Below, piece by piece: positions 16,920 through 23,956 of a DNA stretch of 45,123 nucleotides. Position 1 is the stretch's first letter. Every line of letters begins with the position of its first letter. The stretch lies in contig JAIXPH010000039.1 of assembly GCA_027486345.1 (NCBI GenBank), forward strand, positions 1 to 45,123. Direction: 5' to 3'. A program made the translations under genes and the position numbers. The notes beneath the pieces are model-generated. The model did not search any database, was not told the DNA's origin, and saw only the letters and a program-made list of their open reading frames with translations. This DNA is from Paracoccaceae bacterium. Its GTDB lineage: Bacteria > Pseudomonadota > Alphaproteobacteria > Rhodobacterales > Rhodobacteraceae.

Positions 16920-18061
16920 GGCGCAGCTCCGATGCGGGCAAGCCGACCTTCATCCACGCCTTGCAGCGGGACGGCCACGACCTGCGCAGCATCGGGCAAC
17001 CCGCCCGTCACTTCCACCCGGCCCCGGTCGTCACGCGCGCCGAATGTCAGGTCGGCGCGCGAAAGCCTACTGTCCTGGACGATCCAGACCGTGCCGCGAT
17101 ACCCGTCGAAGCCGATAATCGCCACTTCAGGCACCATCAGGGCCGTAGCGCGTGTGGCAGTCAGGATGCGCACCTCGGCTTGTTCGCCCAGAAACATTTG
17201 CTGCGGGCAATCCGAGCAGGTCAGCCAGACGCGGCGTTCCTCATTCACCCGGTCGCTTTCCACTCCGATGCGGGTGATCGTGCCCGTGAATTCGCTGGCA
17301 GGCTGAGACCGCAGACGGATGGTGCCGGGCTGGCCAAGGGCCAGCTGACCAGCGCGTTCTTCGTCAATGTAGGCCTGAATCCAAATCGTATCCGGGTCGA
17401 TCAGGGTAAAGATCGGATCGCCTGATCGAACCACGGCCCCGGTTTCGGCCAGGCGTGTCACAACCAGCGCATCAAAGGGCGCGGTCAAGCGGTGACGGTC
17501 CAGCAGCGTCTGTTCAAGTTGCAGAGCAGCGACTGCATCCTGCCCTTGAGCGCGAATGACGGCGAGTTCCGCTTCGGCAACTTTCACGTCAGCACGAGCG
17601 ACGTCTTCATCTCGCTGCGCCTCCTCCGCGCGCTGGATGGATGCGGCTTCCTGTCGGGTCAACTCGGCCTGCCGGCGGTTGGCCGCCTCGCGCTGCGCCA
17701 GGATTGCCGTGGCGCGGAGGACAGCCGCTTCGGCCTTGGCCTGATTGGCAGCGTTCGCCGCCACGGCGGCCTGGGCACGCGCGAGCCGCGCCTCTTGCTC
17801 ATCCTGATTCAGCGCGGCTAGCGCTTGCCCCTGTGCCACGCGGTCACCTGCATCGACCGTAAGCGACATCAGTGTTCCGCTGGACTCAAATCCTACGCGC
17901 GCCAGTACCCTCGCCTCGACGGTTCCGAGCCCGTAGATGCGAAGGGCCACATCGGTTTCGGGCTGCACGACCGCCACCGTCAACGGACGCTCGGTCAGGT
18001 AAATCGCTCCTGCACCGATGCTCAGGGTCGCCACCACCGCGATGATCCAGATGGTCCGCAT
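16916..18061 (-). CDS. HlyD/DevB-family membrane fusion protein
   Basis: This 381-residue periplasmic adaptor has a single N-terminal membrane anchor (IWIIAVVATLSIGAGAIYL), a biotinyl-lipoyl-like half (GTLMSLTVDAGDRVAQGQALAAL) and a long Ala/Glu-rich coiled-coil hairpin (about 85-190). The second lipoyl half and beta-barrel follow (LTAPFDALVVTRLAETGAVV). A CSDCPQQ segment with two cysteines in the beta-barrel region is unusual for the family. It would join the FtsX-type permease to an outer component, not encoded here. It lies three bases after the TetR gene. Confidence 0.9.
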   Translation of the reverse strand: MRTIWIIAVVATLSIGAGAIYLTERPLTVAVVQPETDVALRIYGLGTVEARVLARVGFESSGTLMSLTVDAGDRVAQGQALAALNQDEQEARLARAQAAVAANAANQAKAEAAVLRATAILAQREAANRRQAELTRQEAASIQRAEEAQRDEDVARADVKVAEAELAVIRAQGQDAVAALQLEQTLLDRHRLTAPFDALVVTRLAETGAVVRSGDPIFTLIDPDTIWIQAYIDEERAGQLALGQPGTIRLRSQPASEFTGTITRIGVESDRVNEERRVWLTCSDCPQQMFLGEQAEVRILTATRATALMVPEVAIIGFDGYRGTVWIVQDSRLSRADLTFGARDDRGRVEVTGGLPDAAQVVAVPLQGVDEGRLARIGAAP

Positions 18062-18064
18062 CGG

Positions 18065-18661
18065 TCAGCCTCCTTCCACCCCAAGCAGGTGCAGCTGGAC
18101 ATCCAGAAGGCGCAGCCCTTCGGCCTGCAGGCCAAAGTCGCGCGCGCCCAGTGACCAGCGGATCGCCACCCCCTGCACCAGGGAAGTCAGCAAGACCGCC
18201 ACATCCGCTGCTGCAACGTCATCGCGCAGGGTATGGGACTGCTGGCCCAGCTCGACTTCGCGCATAAGATGGCCATGGAAAGCGGTCAGCCGCCCGTGGA
18301 ATGCCGTGCGCAAGGCCGCGTTCTCGACATTCAGTTCGCGGGAAAACAGCAGCATGGGCATCGCGGGTGTTGCTGCGATCTGGTCCAGTTGCGCCCGGAT
18401 CAGGGCCCTGATCCTGTCAACCGGCAGCTCACTCTGTGCCACAGCCGCATTCCAGGCATGGGTCAGCGTTTCGGCCACCTGGTCGGCCACGGCACCCCAC
18501 ATTGCAGCCTTTGTTGGAAAATGCCTGAACAGGGCAGCCTGCGTCACGCCGACTTCGTTGGCGACGGCGCCTGTCGTCACCCGGTCCGGGCCGATCTGGT
18601 CGGCCAAGGCTAGGATTGTTGCCACGATTTCAGCCTTGCGGAGATCTGACGTCTTGCGCAT
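18065..18661 (-). CDS. TetR-family regulator of the adjacent exporter
   Basis: This is a one-domain repressor of about 198 residues with an N-terminal HTH (VTTGAVANEVGVTQAALFRHF, then PTKAAMWGAV) and an all-helical ligand-binding C-terminal part. ATG 18661 is preferred; an in-frame TTG at 18673 would add four residues. It is the first gene of the minus-strand exporter operon. A perfect 20-bp palindrome sits 16 bases before the ATG, so autoregulation and control of the exporter are likely. Confidence 0.88.
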   Translation of the reverse strand: MRKTSDLRKAEIVATILALADQIGPDRVTTGAVANEVGVTQAALFRHFPTKAAMWGAVADQVAETLTHAWNAAVAQSELPVDRIRALIRAQLDQIAATPAMPMLLFSRELNVENAALRTAFHGRLTAFHGHLMREVELGQQSHTLRDDVAAADVAVLLTSLVQGVAIRWSLGARDFGLQAEGLRLLDVQLHLLGVEGG

Positions 18662-18677
18662 CGATTCATCCAAGAAA

Positions 18678-18697
18678 GTAAGTGATTAATCACTTAC
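18678..18697 (+). promoter_or_regulatory. 20-bp perfect palindrome, candidate TetR operator
   Basis: GTAAGTGATTAATCACTTAC is fully self-complementary and AT-rich in GC-rich surroundings. It overlaps the expected promoter of the tetR-exporter operon. Length and symmetry are typical for a TetR dimer site. Confidence 0.75.
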
Positions 18698-18714
18698 ATA
18701 ATCGGATGAAGGAG

Positions 18715-18990
18715 TCAACGTTCCAAGTCAGACGATCGGCCCCGCACCGGAAAGCGAGAACTCGACAGGATCGTTCCTGCCTCGTCGACCGTGAACCGGC
18801 AGGCGCGATTAATGTAGCGGAACGTCAGGCGCCAGCGTCCCGCGTCCGTCCCCACCCCGGCCTCGCAGATCGATGTCAGGGCACCGGTGCGCATCGACTC
18901 GCGAACGTCGGACTCGGTCAGTCCGAATGCTTCGGCGAGCAAGATTGCCGGGACGACAAAGCCTGCACCGTCACGTTCCACCTGCGTCAT
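18715..18990 (-). CDS. DUF6522-like small protein
   Basis: The 91-residue soluble protein starts MTQVERDGAGFVVPAILLAEAFGL and contains MRTGALTSICEAGVGTDAGR followed by WRLTFRYINRACRF. The pattern fits the DUF6522 group found beside Rrf2 regulators in Rhodobacterales; this is recognition by memory and the function is unknown. ATG 18990 overlaps the end of the NsrR-like gene by four bases, so the two are co-translated. A longer in-frame start would overlap that gene extensively and is rejected. Role in nitric oxide response is inferred only from the partner. Confidence 0.65.
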   Translation of the reverse strand: MTQVERDGAGFVVPAILLAEAFGLTESDVRESMRTGALTSICEAGVGTDAGRWRLTFRYINRACRFTVDEAGTILSSSRFPVRGRSSDLER

Positions 18991-19418
18991 TGCGACACCA
19001 CGAGGTTCTTTGGCAGCGGGGGCAGGGCGATATCGGCCAGTGTCGATCGGTCGAGATCCGTGAGAAAAGCTGCTTCCGCAGAACGCAGACGCGCCTTGAG
19101 CCGACAGCGCGTGTCTATCGAACAGGCACCCCCATCGGCCCCGAAACACTCGACCAAGGGCTGCCCTTCTTCCAACAACCGGATGACCTGGCCAAGCCGG
19201 ATCTCGGACGCCGGTCGGGCCAGCACGGCGCCACCGCCGCCGCCGCGCCGGGTTTCGATCAGGCCTGCGCGCGCCAGATGCTGGATGATCTTGGCCAGAT
19301 GATTGCGGGACAGGCCCAAGGCTTCGGCCAGTTCGGCCGTGGAGATGGCGCGCGACGGATCGGCGGCCATCCGCATCAGCATCCGTAGCCCGAAGTCGGT
19401 GAAGGAGGTCAGCCGCAT
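18987..19418 (-). CDS. nsrR: Rrf2-family NO-responsive repressor, NsrR-like
   Basis: This is a 143-residue Rrf2 protein with a winged helix (STAELAEALGLSRNHLAKII, residues about 27-46) and three cysteines, C91, C99 and C105, placed like the cluster ligands of NsrR. NsrR proteins hold an iron-sulfur cluster that is destroyed by nitric oxide, releasing repression. The gene is divergent from truncated hemoglobin, hemerythrin, nnrS and nnrU, all NO-related, which fits the assignment. A dyad in the shared intergenic region is a probable binding site. Similar Rrf2 members such as IscR or RirA are less likely in this context. Confidence 0.85.
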   Translation of the reverse strand: MRLTSFTDFGLRMLMRMAADPSRAISTAELAEALGLSRNHLAKIIQHLARAGLIETRRGGGGGAVLARPASEIRLGQVIRLLEEGQPLVECFGADGGACSIDTRCRLKARLRSAEAAFLTDLDRSTLADIALPPLPKNLVVSQ

Positions 19419-19438
19419 GAGGTTGGTTTCCTTGAATA

Positions 19439-19453
19439 GGTATTTACAATACC
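19439..19453 (+). promoter_or_regulatory. Dyad GGTATT-TAC-AATACC, candidate NsrR site
   Basis: Perfect 6-bp arms separated by three bases lie 20 bases from the nsrR start and 40 bases before the hemoglobin start. The centre resembles the ATTT-N-AAAT type core of known NsrR sites. It would allow control in both directions. Confidence 0.65.
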
Positions 19454-19493
19454 AATTAGCAGGCCTAAGCCAAAGCGCAAGACGGAGACTCAG

Positions 19494-19952
19494 ATGTCCA
19501 GCGCAACTGTCAGCTTGTCCATCCCGACAACCAGGCCGGAAGTGACGGCCGCCCTAATGGTAGAGACGGGTCTTAGCCCCGATGTTCTGCGCGATCTGGT
19601 ACACCGCTTTTACGGCTGTGTCCGTGCAGATGACGTTCTGGGGCCGATCTTTGCGGCCCGCATCACCGATTGGGCCGTGCATCTTGAGCGGATGGTGACG
19701 TTCTGGTCTTCGATCGCCTTGATGACCGGGCAGTATCATGGCCGGCCGGTGCCCGCGCATACTCCATTGCCGATCAATGCGGCACATTTTGACCGCTGGC
19801 TTGCGCTGTTCCGCGCGACAGCTGTTGATACCTGCACGCCCGCGGGTGCCTTGCACCTGATCGAGCGCGCCGAGCGGATCGCCCATTCCCTGCACATCGC
19901 CGTTCAGTCAGCCCAAAGCGACCCCGTCGCCCCACCCAAACTGTTCTTCTGA
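19494..19952 (+). CDS. Group III truncated hemoglobin
   Basis: The 152-residue globin is of the truncated 2/2 class, group III. The proximal heme His is expected at H98 in HFDRWLALFR. The segments VLRDLVHRFYGCVRADDVLG, then PIF, and ERMVTFWSSIALMTGQYHGRP match the group III helices. Such globins bind O2 and NO and are implicated in NO detoxification or nitrosative stress. It is the first gene of a plus-strand operon under the NsrR-like dyad and is followed 13 bases later by a hemerythrin gene. Confidence 0.9.
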   Translation: MSSATVSLSIPTTRPEVTAALMVETGLSPDVLRDLVHRFYGCVRADDVLGPIFAARITDWAVHLERMVTFWSSIALMTGQYHGRPVPAHTPLPINAAHFDRWLALFRATAVDTCTPAGALHLIERAERIAHSLHIAVQSAQSDPVAPPKLFF

Positions 19953-19965
19953 CAGGAGACCTCAC

Positions 19966-20454
19966 ATGACCGAAGCCGCAGCGTCGTTCGAGCCGACCGC
20001 CCTGACCCGGCACATCGAGGAGCGCTACCATGCCCGCCACAGGGAGCAGCTTCCGCAACTGGTGGCAATGGCCGAGCGTGTCGAGGACGTGCACTTCGGC
20101 GACGTGGGCGTGCCTGACGGACTGTCGGCCCTGCTGCACCAGATGCTCGGCGAATTGGAGTTGCATATGAAGAAAGAGGAACTGATCCTGTTTCCCGCGA
20201 TCCGCAATGGCGGGATGCCCGGCATCGAGACTCCGATCGCGGTGATGCGCGCCGATCATGCCGGGCATGACCGCGAGCTGGCCGAAATCTTCCGACTGAC
20301 CGCAAACCTGACCTTGCCCGACGGGGCCTGCGGCACCTGGACCGGGCTTTACCGTGGACTGGATGAGTTCACCCGTGACCTGACCGAGCACATGCGGCTG
20401 GAGAACGACGTGCTGTTCCCGCAGTTCGAGGCGGAGCGGCGCGCCGATGTCTGA
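19966..20454 (+). CDS. Hemerythrin-domain protein (DnrN/YtfE/ScdA-like)
   Basis: This 162-residue protein has the four-helix hemerythrin pattern of iron ligands: HIEERYHARH, LHMKKEELILFP, HAGHDREL and LTEHMRLENDVLFP. It matches the iron-sulfur repair/di-iron domain of DnrN and YtfE but lacks their N-terminal ScdA_N segment. DnrN-type proteins protect or repair iron-sulfur clusters after NO exposure. It sits between the truncated hemoglobin and the 5-FCL gene, overlapping the latter by eight bases. Confidence 0.88.
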   Translation: MTEAAASFEPTALTRHIEERYHARHREQLPQLVAMAERVEDVHFGDVGVPDGLSALLHQMLGELELHMKKEELILFPAIRNGGMPGIETPIAVMRADHAGHDRELAEIFRLTANLTLPDGACGTWTGLYRGLDEFTRDLTEHMRLENDVLFPQFEAERRADV

Positions 20455-21130
20455 GCCGGGCCCATTCGCCTCGTCTCCCTGCATGGCTTGCGAGATCGCC
20501 CCGGACTACTTCGATCCGTTGGCTGTGGACCAAGAGCAGGCGCGCGACGTCGCCCGCTGGCGCAAGGCCGAACGCGCGCGATTGCTCGCAGACCGTCAGG
20601 CCCTGTCCATGTCGCAGCGTCGTGCAGCGGCAGACATGATTGCCGCGCGTGTCGATACCCTGATGGCTGAACTTTTCCCGAGCGTCGACGGGCTGACGCT
20701 TTCGGCTTGGTGGCCGATCAAGGCGGAACTGAACTTGCGGCCCTGGCTGGAAAGCCTGCTCGCACGCGGCGCGCGCGTCACATTGCCCGTGGTCACAGCG
20801 CCCTATGCGCCACTGGCGTTCCGCCTATGGACGCCAGATTGCAGGATGGTGCAGGGCTTCTGGAAGATCCCGGTCCCGGCTGACGGGCCAGAGGTGGTGC
20901 CTGACCTGACTCTTGCCCCCTTGGTGGGCTGGGACCCGGCAGGGTTTCGGCTGGGCTACGGCGGGGGGTACTTTGACCGCACGCTCGCCGTGCTGTCGCC
21001 TCGCCCGATGACAATCGGTATCGGTCTGCAATCTGCCCGGCTTGCCACCATCTTTCCCCAACCCCACGACATCGCATTGGACGTCATCCTGACCGAGGCC
21101 GGAGTCCAGTACGAACAGAAGGACGCATGA
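20447..21130 (+). CDS. 5-formyltetrahydrofolate cyclo-ligase-family protein
   Basis: Members convert 5-formyl-THF to 5,10-methenyl-THF with ATP (EC 6.3.3.2). The 227-residue protein shows the basic N-terminal helix WRKAERARLLADRQAL, WWPIKAELNLRPW and the conserved active-site loop GYGGGYFDRTLAVL. An N-terminal extension with two cysteines (SSPCMACEIAPDYFDP, residues 10-25) is not part of the usual family. The gene lies between hemerythrin and nnrS with overlaps on both sides, so it belongs to the NO-stress operon. Its specific role there is unknown; formyl-folate salvage is the default reading. Confidence 0.88.
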   Translation: MSEPGPFASSPCMACEIAPDYFDPLAVDQEQARDVARWRKAERARLLADRQALSMSQRRAAADMIAARVDTLMAELFPSVDGLTLSAWWPIKAELNLRPWLESLLARGARVTLPVVTAPYAPLAFRLWTPDCRMVQGFWKIPVPADGPEVVPDLTLAPLVGWDPAGFRLGYGGGYFDRTLAVLSPRPMTIGIGLQSARLATIFPQPHDIALDVILTEAGVQYEQKDA

Positions 21131-22335
21131 TGACCACCACTGCCGAACAGATGCGCGCCTGGACCGGCCCTGCGATCCTGACCTACGGGTTCCGGCCATT
21201 CTTCTTCGGGGCCGCGATCTGGGCTGCGCTGGCCATGACGCTATGGGTGCCGATGCTGTCGGGTCATCTGACGCTGCCCACTGCCTTTGACCCAGTCAGC
21301 TGGCACGCGCACGAATTCCTGTTCGGCTACCTCGGCGCGGTGATCGCGGGGTTTCTCTTGACCGCTGTGCCGAACTGGACAGGCCGGTTGCCCATCGTGG
21401 GATGGCGGCTTGGCGGGCTGTTCTTCTTGTGGCTGGCCGGGCGCGTGGCAGTTGCCATGTCGAGTAACCTGCCCGCAGGATTGGCGGCGACGGTCGATCT
21501 GTCCTTTCCGCTGGTTCTGGCCGTTGCCATAGGGCGCGAGATCGTGGCGGGCAAGAACTGGCGCAATCTTATCGTGCTGGCGATGCTGGCGGTCTTTGCC
21601 CTTGGCAACGGCCTTTATCACTGGGAGGCGGCGCGAGGCGACTATGCCGCCCAAGGCCATGGCCTGCGGCTGGGGTTGGCGGCGGGAGTGATGATGATCG
21701 CGGTCATCGGTGGGCGGATTGTACCGTCCTTTACCCGCAACTGGCTGGTGCGGCGCGGGCCGGGAAAACTGCCCGCCCCGCCGATGCAGGGGTTCGACAA
21801 GGTGGCCCTGCTGGCTCTCTTGGCGGCGCTGCTCATGTGGGTCGCGCTGCCGACGTCCTTGGTGACCGCCGTCTTGCTGGGGCTGGCAGGTGCTCTGCAT
21901 GCTATCCGACTGGCGCGATGGGCGGGCATCCGCACGGCGGCGGAGCCACTCGTCCTGGTGCTGCACGCTGGTTATGCTTTCCTGCCGCTGGGGGCCATCG
22001 CGCTCGCGGCAGAGATCTTGATGCCGGATGTCTTCGGCATGGCCGCAGCACAGCATCTCTGGATGGGCGGCGCTGTCGGGTTGATGACACTCGCGGTGAT
22101 GACGCGTGCAACCCTGGGCCATACTGGGCAAGAGTTGCACGCAGGCCCCGGAACGGTGGCGATCTATCTGGCGCTGGTCACCGCTGTCCTGGCGCGCGTG
22201 GCCGCGGGGGTCTGGACCGATGAGGCGATGGCGCTGCACAGCCTGGCCGGAGTGGCTTGGATAGGGGCCTTTGGCGGCTATGCTGTTCTGTACGGGCGGT
22301 TTCTGCTGCGCCTGCCGCCTGCGAAACGGTTCTGA
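21127..22335 (+). CDS. nnrS: NnrS family heme-copper membrane protein
   Basis: This 402-residue integral membrane protein of about 12 helices has the NnrS starting motif ILTYGFRPFFFGAAIWAAL, then SWHAHEFLFGYLGAVIAGFLLTA and GRIVPSFTRNWL. Conserved His residues are likely heme or copper ligands. NnrS proteins relieve nitrosative stress and are regulated with denitrification genes. The gene overlaps the 5-FCL stop by four bases and nnrU follows six bases after its stop. Confidence 0.93.
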   Translation: MMTTTAEQMRAWTGPAILTYGFRPFFFGAAIWAALAMTLWVPMLSGHLTLPTAFDPVSWHAHEFLFGYLGAVIAGFLLTAVPNWTGRLPIVGWRLGGLFFLWLAGRVAVAMSSNLPAGLAATVDLSFPLVLAVAIGREIVAGKNWRNLIVLAMLAVFALGNGLYHWEAARGDYAAQGHGLRLGLAAGVMMIAVIGGRIVPSFTRNWLVRRGPGKLPAPPMQGFDKVALLALLAALLMWVALPTSLVTAVLLGLAGALHAIRLARWAGIRTAAEPLVLVLHAGYAFLPLGAIALAAEILMPDVFGMAAAQHLWMGGAVGLMTLAVMTRATLGHTGQELHAGPGTVAIYLALVTAVLARVAAGVWTDEAMALHSLAGVAWIGAFGGYAVLYGRFLLRLPPAKRF

Positions 22336-22341
22336 CTGGGC

Positions 22342-23004
22342 ATGGGCTGGAACGAATTCGCCTTTGCCTTCGGGGCCTTCTTCCTGACCCACTCCATTCC
22401 GATCCGCCCGCCGTTGCGGCCCTGGGCGGTGGCAAGGCTGGGGCATGCAGGCTTTGGCATCGCCTATTCGGCTCTCTCACTTGCCGTGCTGGCCTGGTTG
22501 ATCGCGGCAGCGGGTCGAGCGCCCTATGTGCCGCTTTGGGACTGGGCGCCGTGGCAGAACCATGTCGTGCTGGCCGTGATGCTGCCGGTCTGCGTGATCC
22601 TGTCGCTGGCAATTGCACGACCGAACCCCTTTTCCTTCGGCGGCGCGCAAAATGACCGGTTCGACCCGGCGAGCCCCGGAATCTTCCGCCTGACGCGGCA
22701 TCCCCTGCTTCTGGCGCTCGGGATATGGTCGGCGGCGCATATCCTGCCAAACGGCGACTTGGCGCATGTGATACTGTTCGGCACCTTCGCCGGTTTCGCG
22801 ATGCTTGGCGGCCGCCTTGTCGACCGGCGGCGACAGCGAGAGATGGGGCAGAGATGGCACGACCTGCGCGCAGCCCTATCGGAATGCCCCGCATCGCTAT
22901 CCCTGACCGCCGACACCCTTTTGCGCTTGGCTGCCGGGCTCATGCTCTATGCGGGGTTGATCTGGCTGCATCCCCTGGTGATCGGAGTGGACCCTCTGGT
23001 CTGA
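22342..23004 (+). CDS. nnrU: NnrU family membrane protein
   Basis: This is a 220-residue membrane protein with about six helices. It begins FAFAFGAFFLTHSIPIRP and has FRLTRHPLLLALGIWSAAHI and GRRLVDRRRQREMGQRW-type elements, the NnrU/MAPEG-like pattern. NnrU was described as required for nitrite and NO reductase function in Rhodobacter; the mechanism is unknown. It ends four bases before the convergent narR gene. Confidence 0.9.
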   Translation: MGWNEFAFAFGAFFLTHSIPIRPPLRPWAVARLGHAGFGIAYSALSLAVLAWLIAAAGRAPYVPLWDWAPWQNHVVLAVMLPVCVILSLAIARPNPFSFGGAQNDRFDPASPGIFRLTRHPLLLALGIWSAAHILPNGDLAHVILFGTFAGFAMLGGRLVDRRRQREMGQRWHDLRAALSECPASLSLTADTLLRLAAGLMLYAGLIWLHPLVIGVDPLV

Positions 23005-23008
23005 CGCC

Positions 23009-23707
23009 TCAGGTGGACCCGTCGTCGATCAGCGGGTTCGGCTTGGCAAACCGCTCGAACTCTGCCTGGTTGGTGATTGTGATACGTGTTCCGTCCACCT
23101 CTAGCCCATAGGGCTGCAACCCCTTGAAGGCGCGGCTTAGGTTTTCGGCGGTCATCCCAAGCACTGAAGCGAGGCGGCGCTTCTCGAAATCAAGGTCGAA
23201 CGATGCTGCCCCACCGGCGCGCCTCTGGTGGCGCAAGAGATAGTTCGCCAGCCGCTCCAACGATGTCCGCAGCTTCAGGTCTTTCTGCGCCTTGATGACC
23301 GCGCGGTAGCACTGCGCCAGTTCCGTCACGATGGCGCGGGCAAAGTTGCCGTCAATGTCGAAAACGGCGCGCACATCCTGACTGGGGATCAGCGCGATCC
23401 GGCTCTTCTCCAATGTGCGGGCTGACATGAGGTAAAGCGCATCCTTGATCGTAGCGGCCAGGATGAAGGTCGAGATGGGCCGAACGGTCGCAAGGCTGGT
23501 CTCACGGTCATTCCAGGCCGAGAAGAGGTCAACCGAACCGGAAAGCACAACATGCAGGAAGTCGCTCGGGTCGCCTTCAGTGATCAGTTCGATCTGCGCC
23601 GGGAAGTTCTGGACATAAGCACCGCGCATCAAGGCCGAGAAATTCTCGTCCGCCATCTGTGAAAACAGCGCGAGGTCGCGAATCTCCCTGAATGATGAAT
23701 CGGGCAT
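23009..23707 (-). CDS. narR: Crp/Fnr-family regulator without Fe-S ligands, NarR-like
   Basis: This is a 232-residue regulator. The cyclic-nucleotide-like sensor fold covers about 1-140 and a winged helix about 150-220. The recognition helix reads TAENLSRAFKGL, with the E..SR residues that read TTGAT/TTGAC half sites. The only cysteine is in AQCYRA, so the oxygen-sensing cluster of FNR is absent, as in Paracoccus NarR, which answers to nitrate or nitrite. ATG 23707 is chosen because the TTGACAATTGTCAA box at 23751-23764 would otherwise fall inside a longer coding region. It is divergent from narK, exactly as in Paracoccus. Confidence 0.85.
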   Translation of the reverse strand: MPDSSFREIRDLALFSQMADENFSALMRGAYVQNFPAQIELITEGDPSDFLHVVLSGSVDLFSAWNDRETSLATVRPISTFILAATIKDALYLMSARTLEKSRIALIPSQDVRAVFDIDGNFARAIVTELAQCYRAVIKAQKDLKLRTSLERLANYLLRHQRRAGGAASFDLDFEKRRLASVLGMTAENLSRAFKGLQPYGLEVDGTRITITNQAEFERFAKPNPLIDDGST

Positions 23708-23750
23708 CCTGTCGTCCTTAGAAGTGCTTTGGCAGAGTCCAATCCCACGA

Positions 23751-23764
23751 TTGACAATTGTCAA
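23751..23764 (+). promoter_or_regulatory. FNR/NNR-type box TTGACAATTGTCAA
   Basis: This is a perfect 14-bp palindrome of the TTGAC-N4-GTCAA form, 43 bases upstream of narR and 192 bases before narK. By position it more likely controls narR than narK. Confidence 0.75.
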
Positions 23765-23863
23765 GCCAACAATTGATCATCGCAGGGGGAGCCTTGACTG
23801 ACCCTGCAAGCGAACCTGACATTTTTCACTAAGCCATTTATTTCAATAAGAAATCCGCAACAG

Positions 23864-23877
23864 ATGATCTAGATCAA
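23864..23877 (+). promoter_or_regulatory. FNR/NarR-type box ATGAT-CTAG-ATCAA before narK
   Basis: This has one mismatch to TTGAT-N4-ATCAA, with a perfect inner 12-bp palindrome (TGATCTAGATCA, 23865-23876). It lies 79 bases upstream of the narK start, a good location for activation by an FNR-like protein. Confidence 0.7.
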
Positions 23878-23956
23878 CCTCTTTGGCCTGCGTGGATCTC
23901 AGGACTGGCATCAACCCCACTGGGGAAACTGCCTCCCTCTTGCCGGAGATCCCGCC

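Noticed and set aside
18682-19302. 206-residue plus-strand frame over the nsrR region
   Set aside because: It is antisense to the NsrR-like and DUF6522-like genes, with Arg/Pro/Ser-rich composition and no domain.
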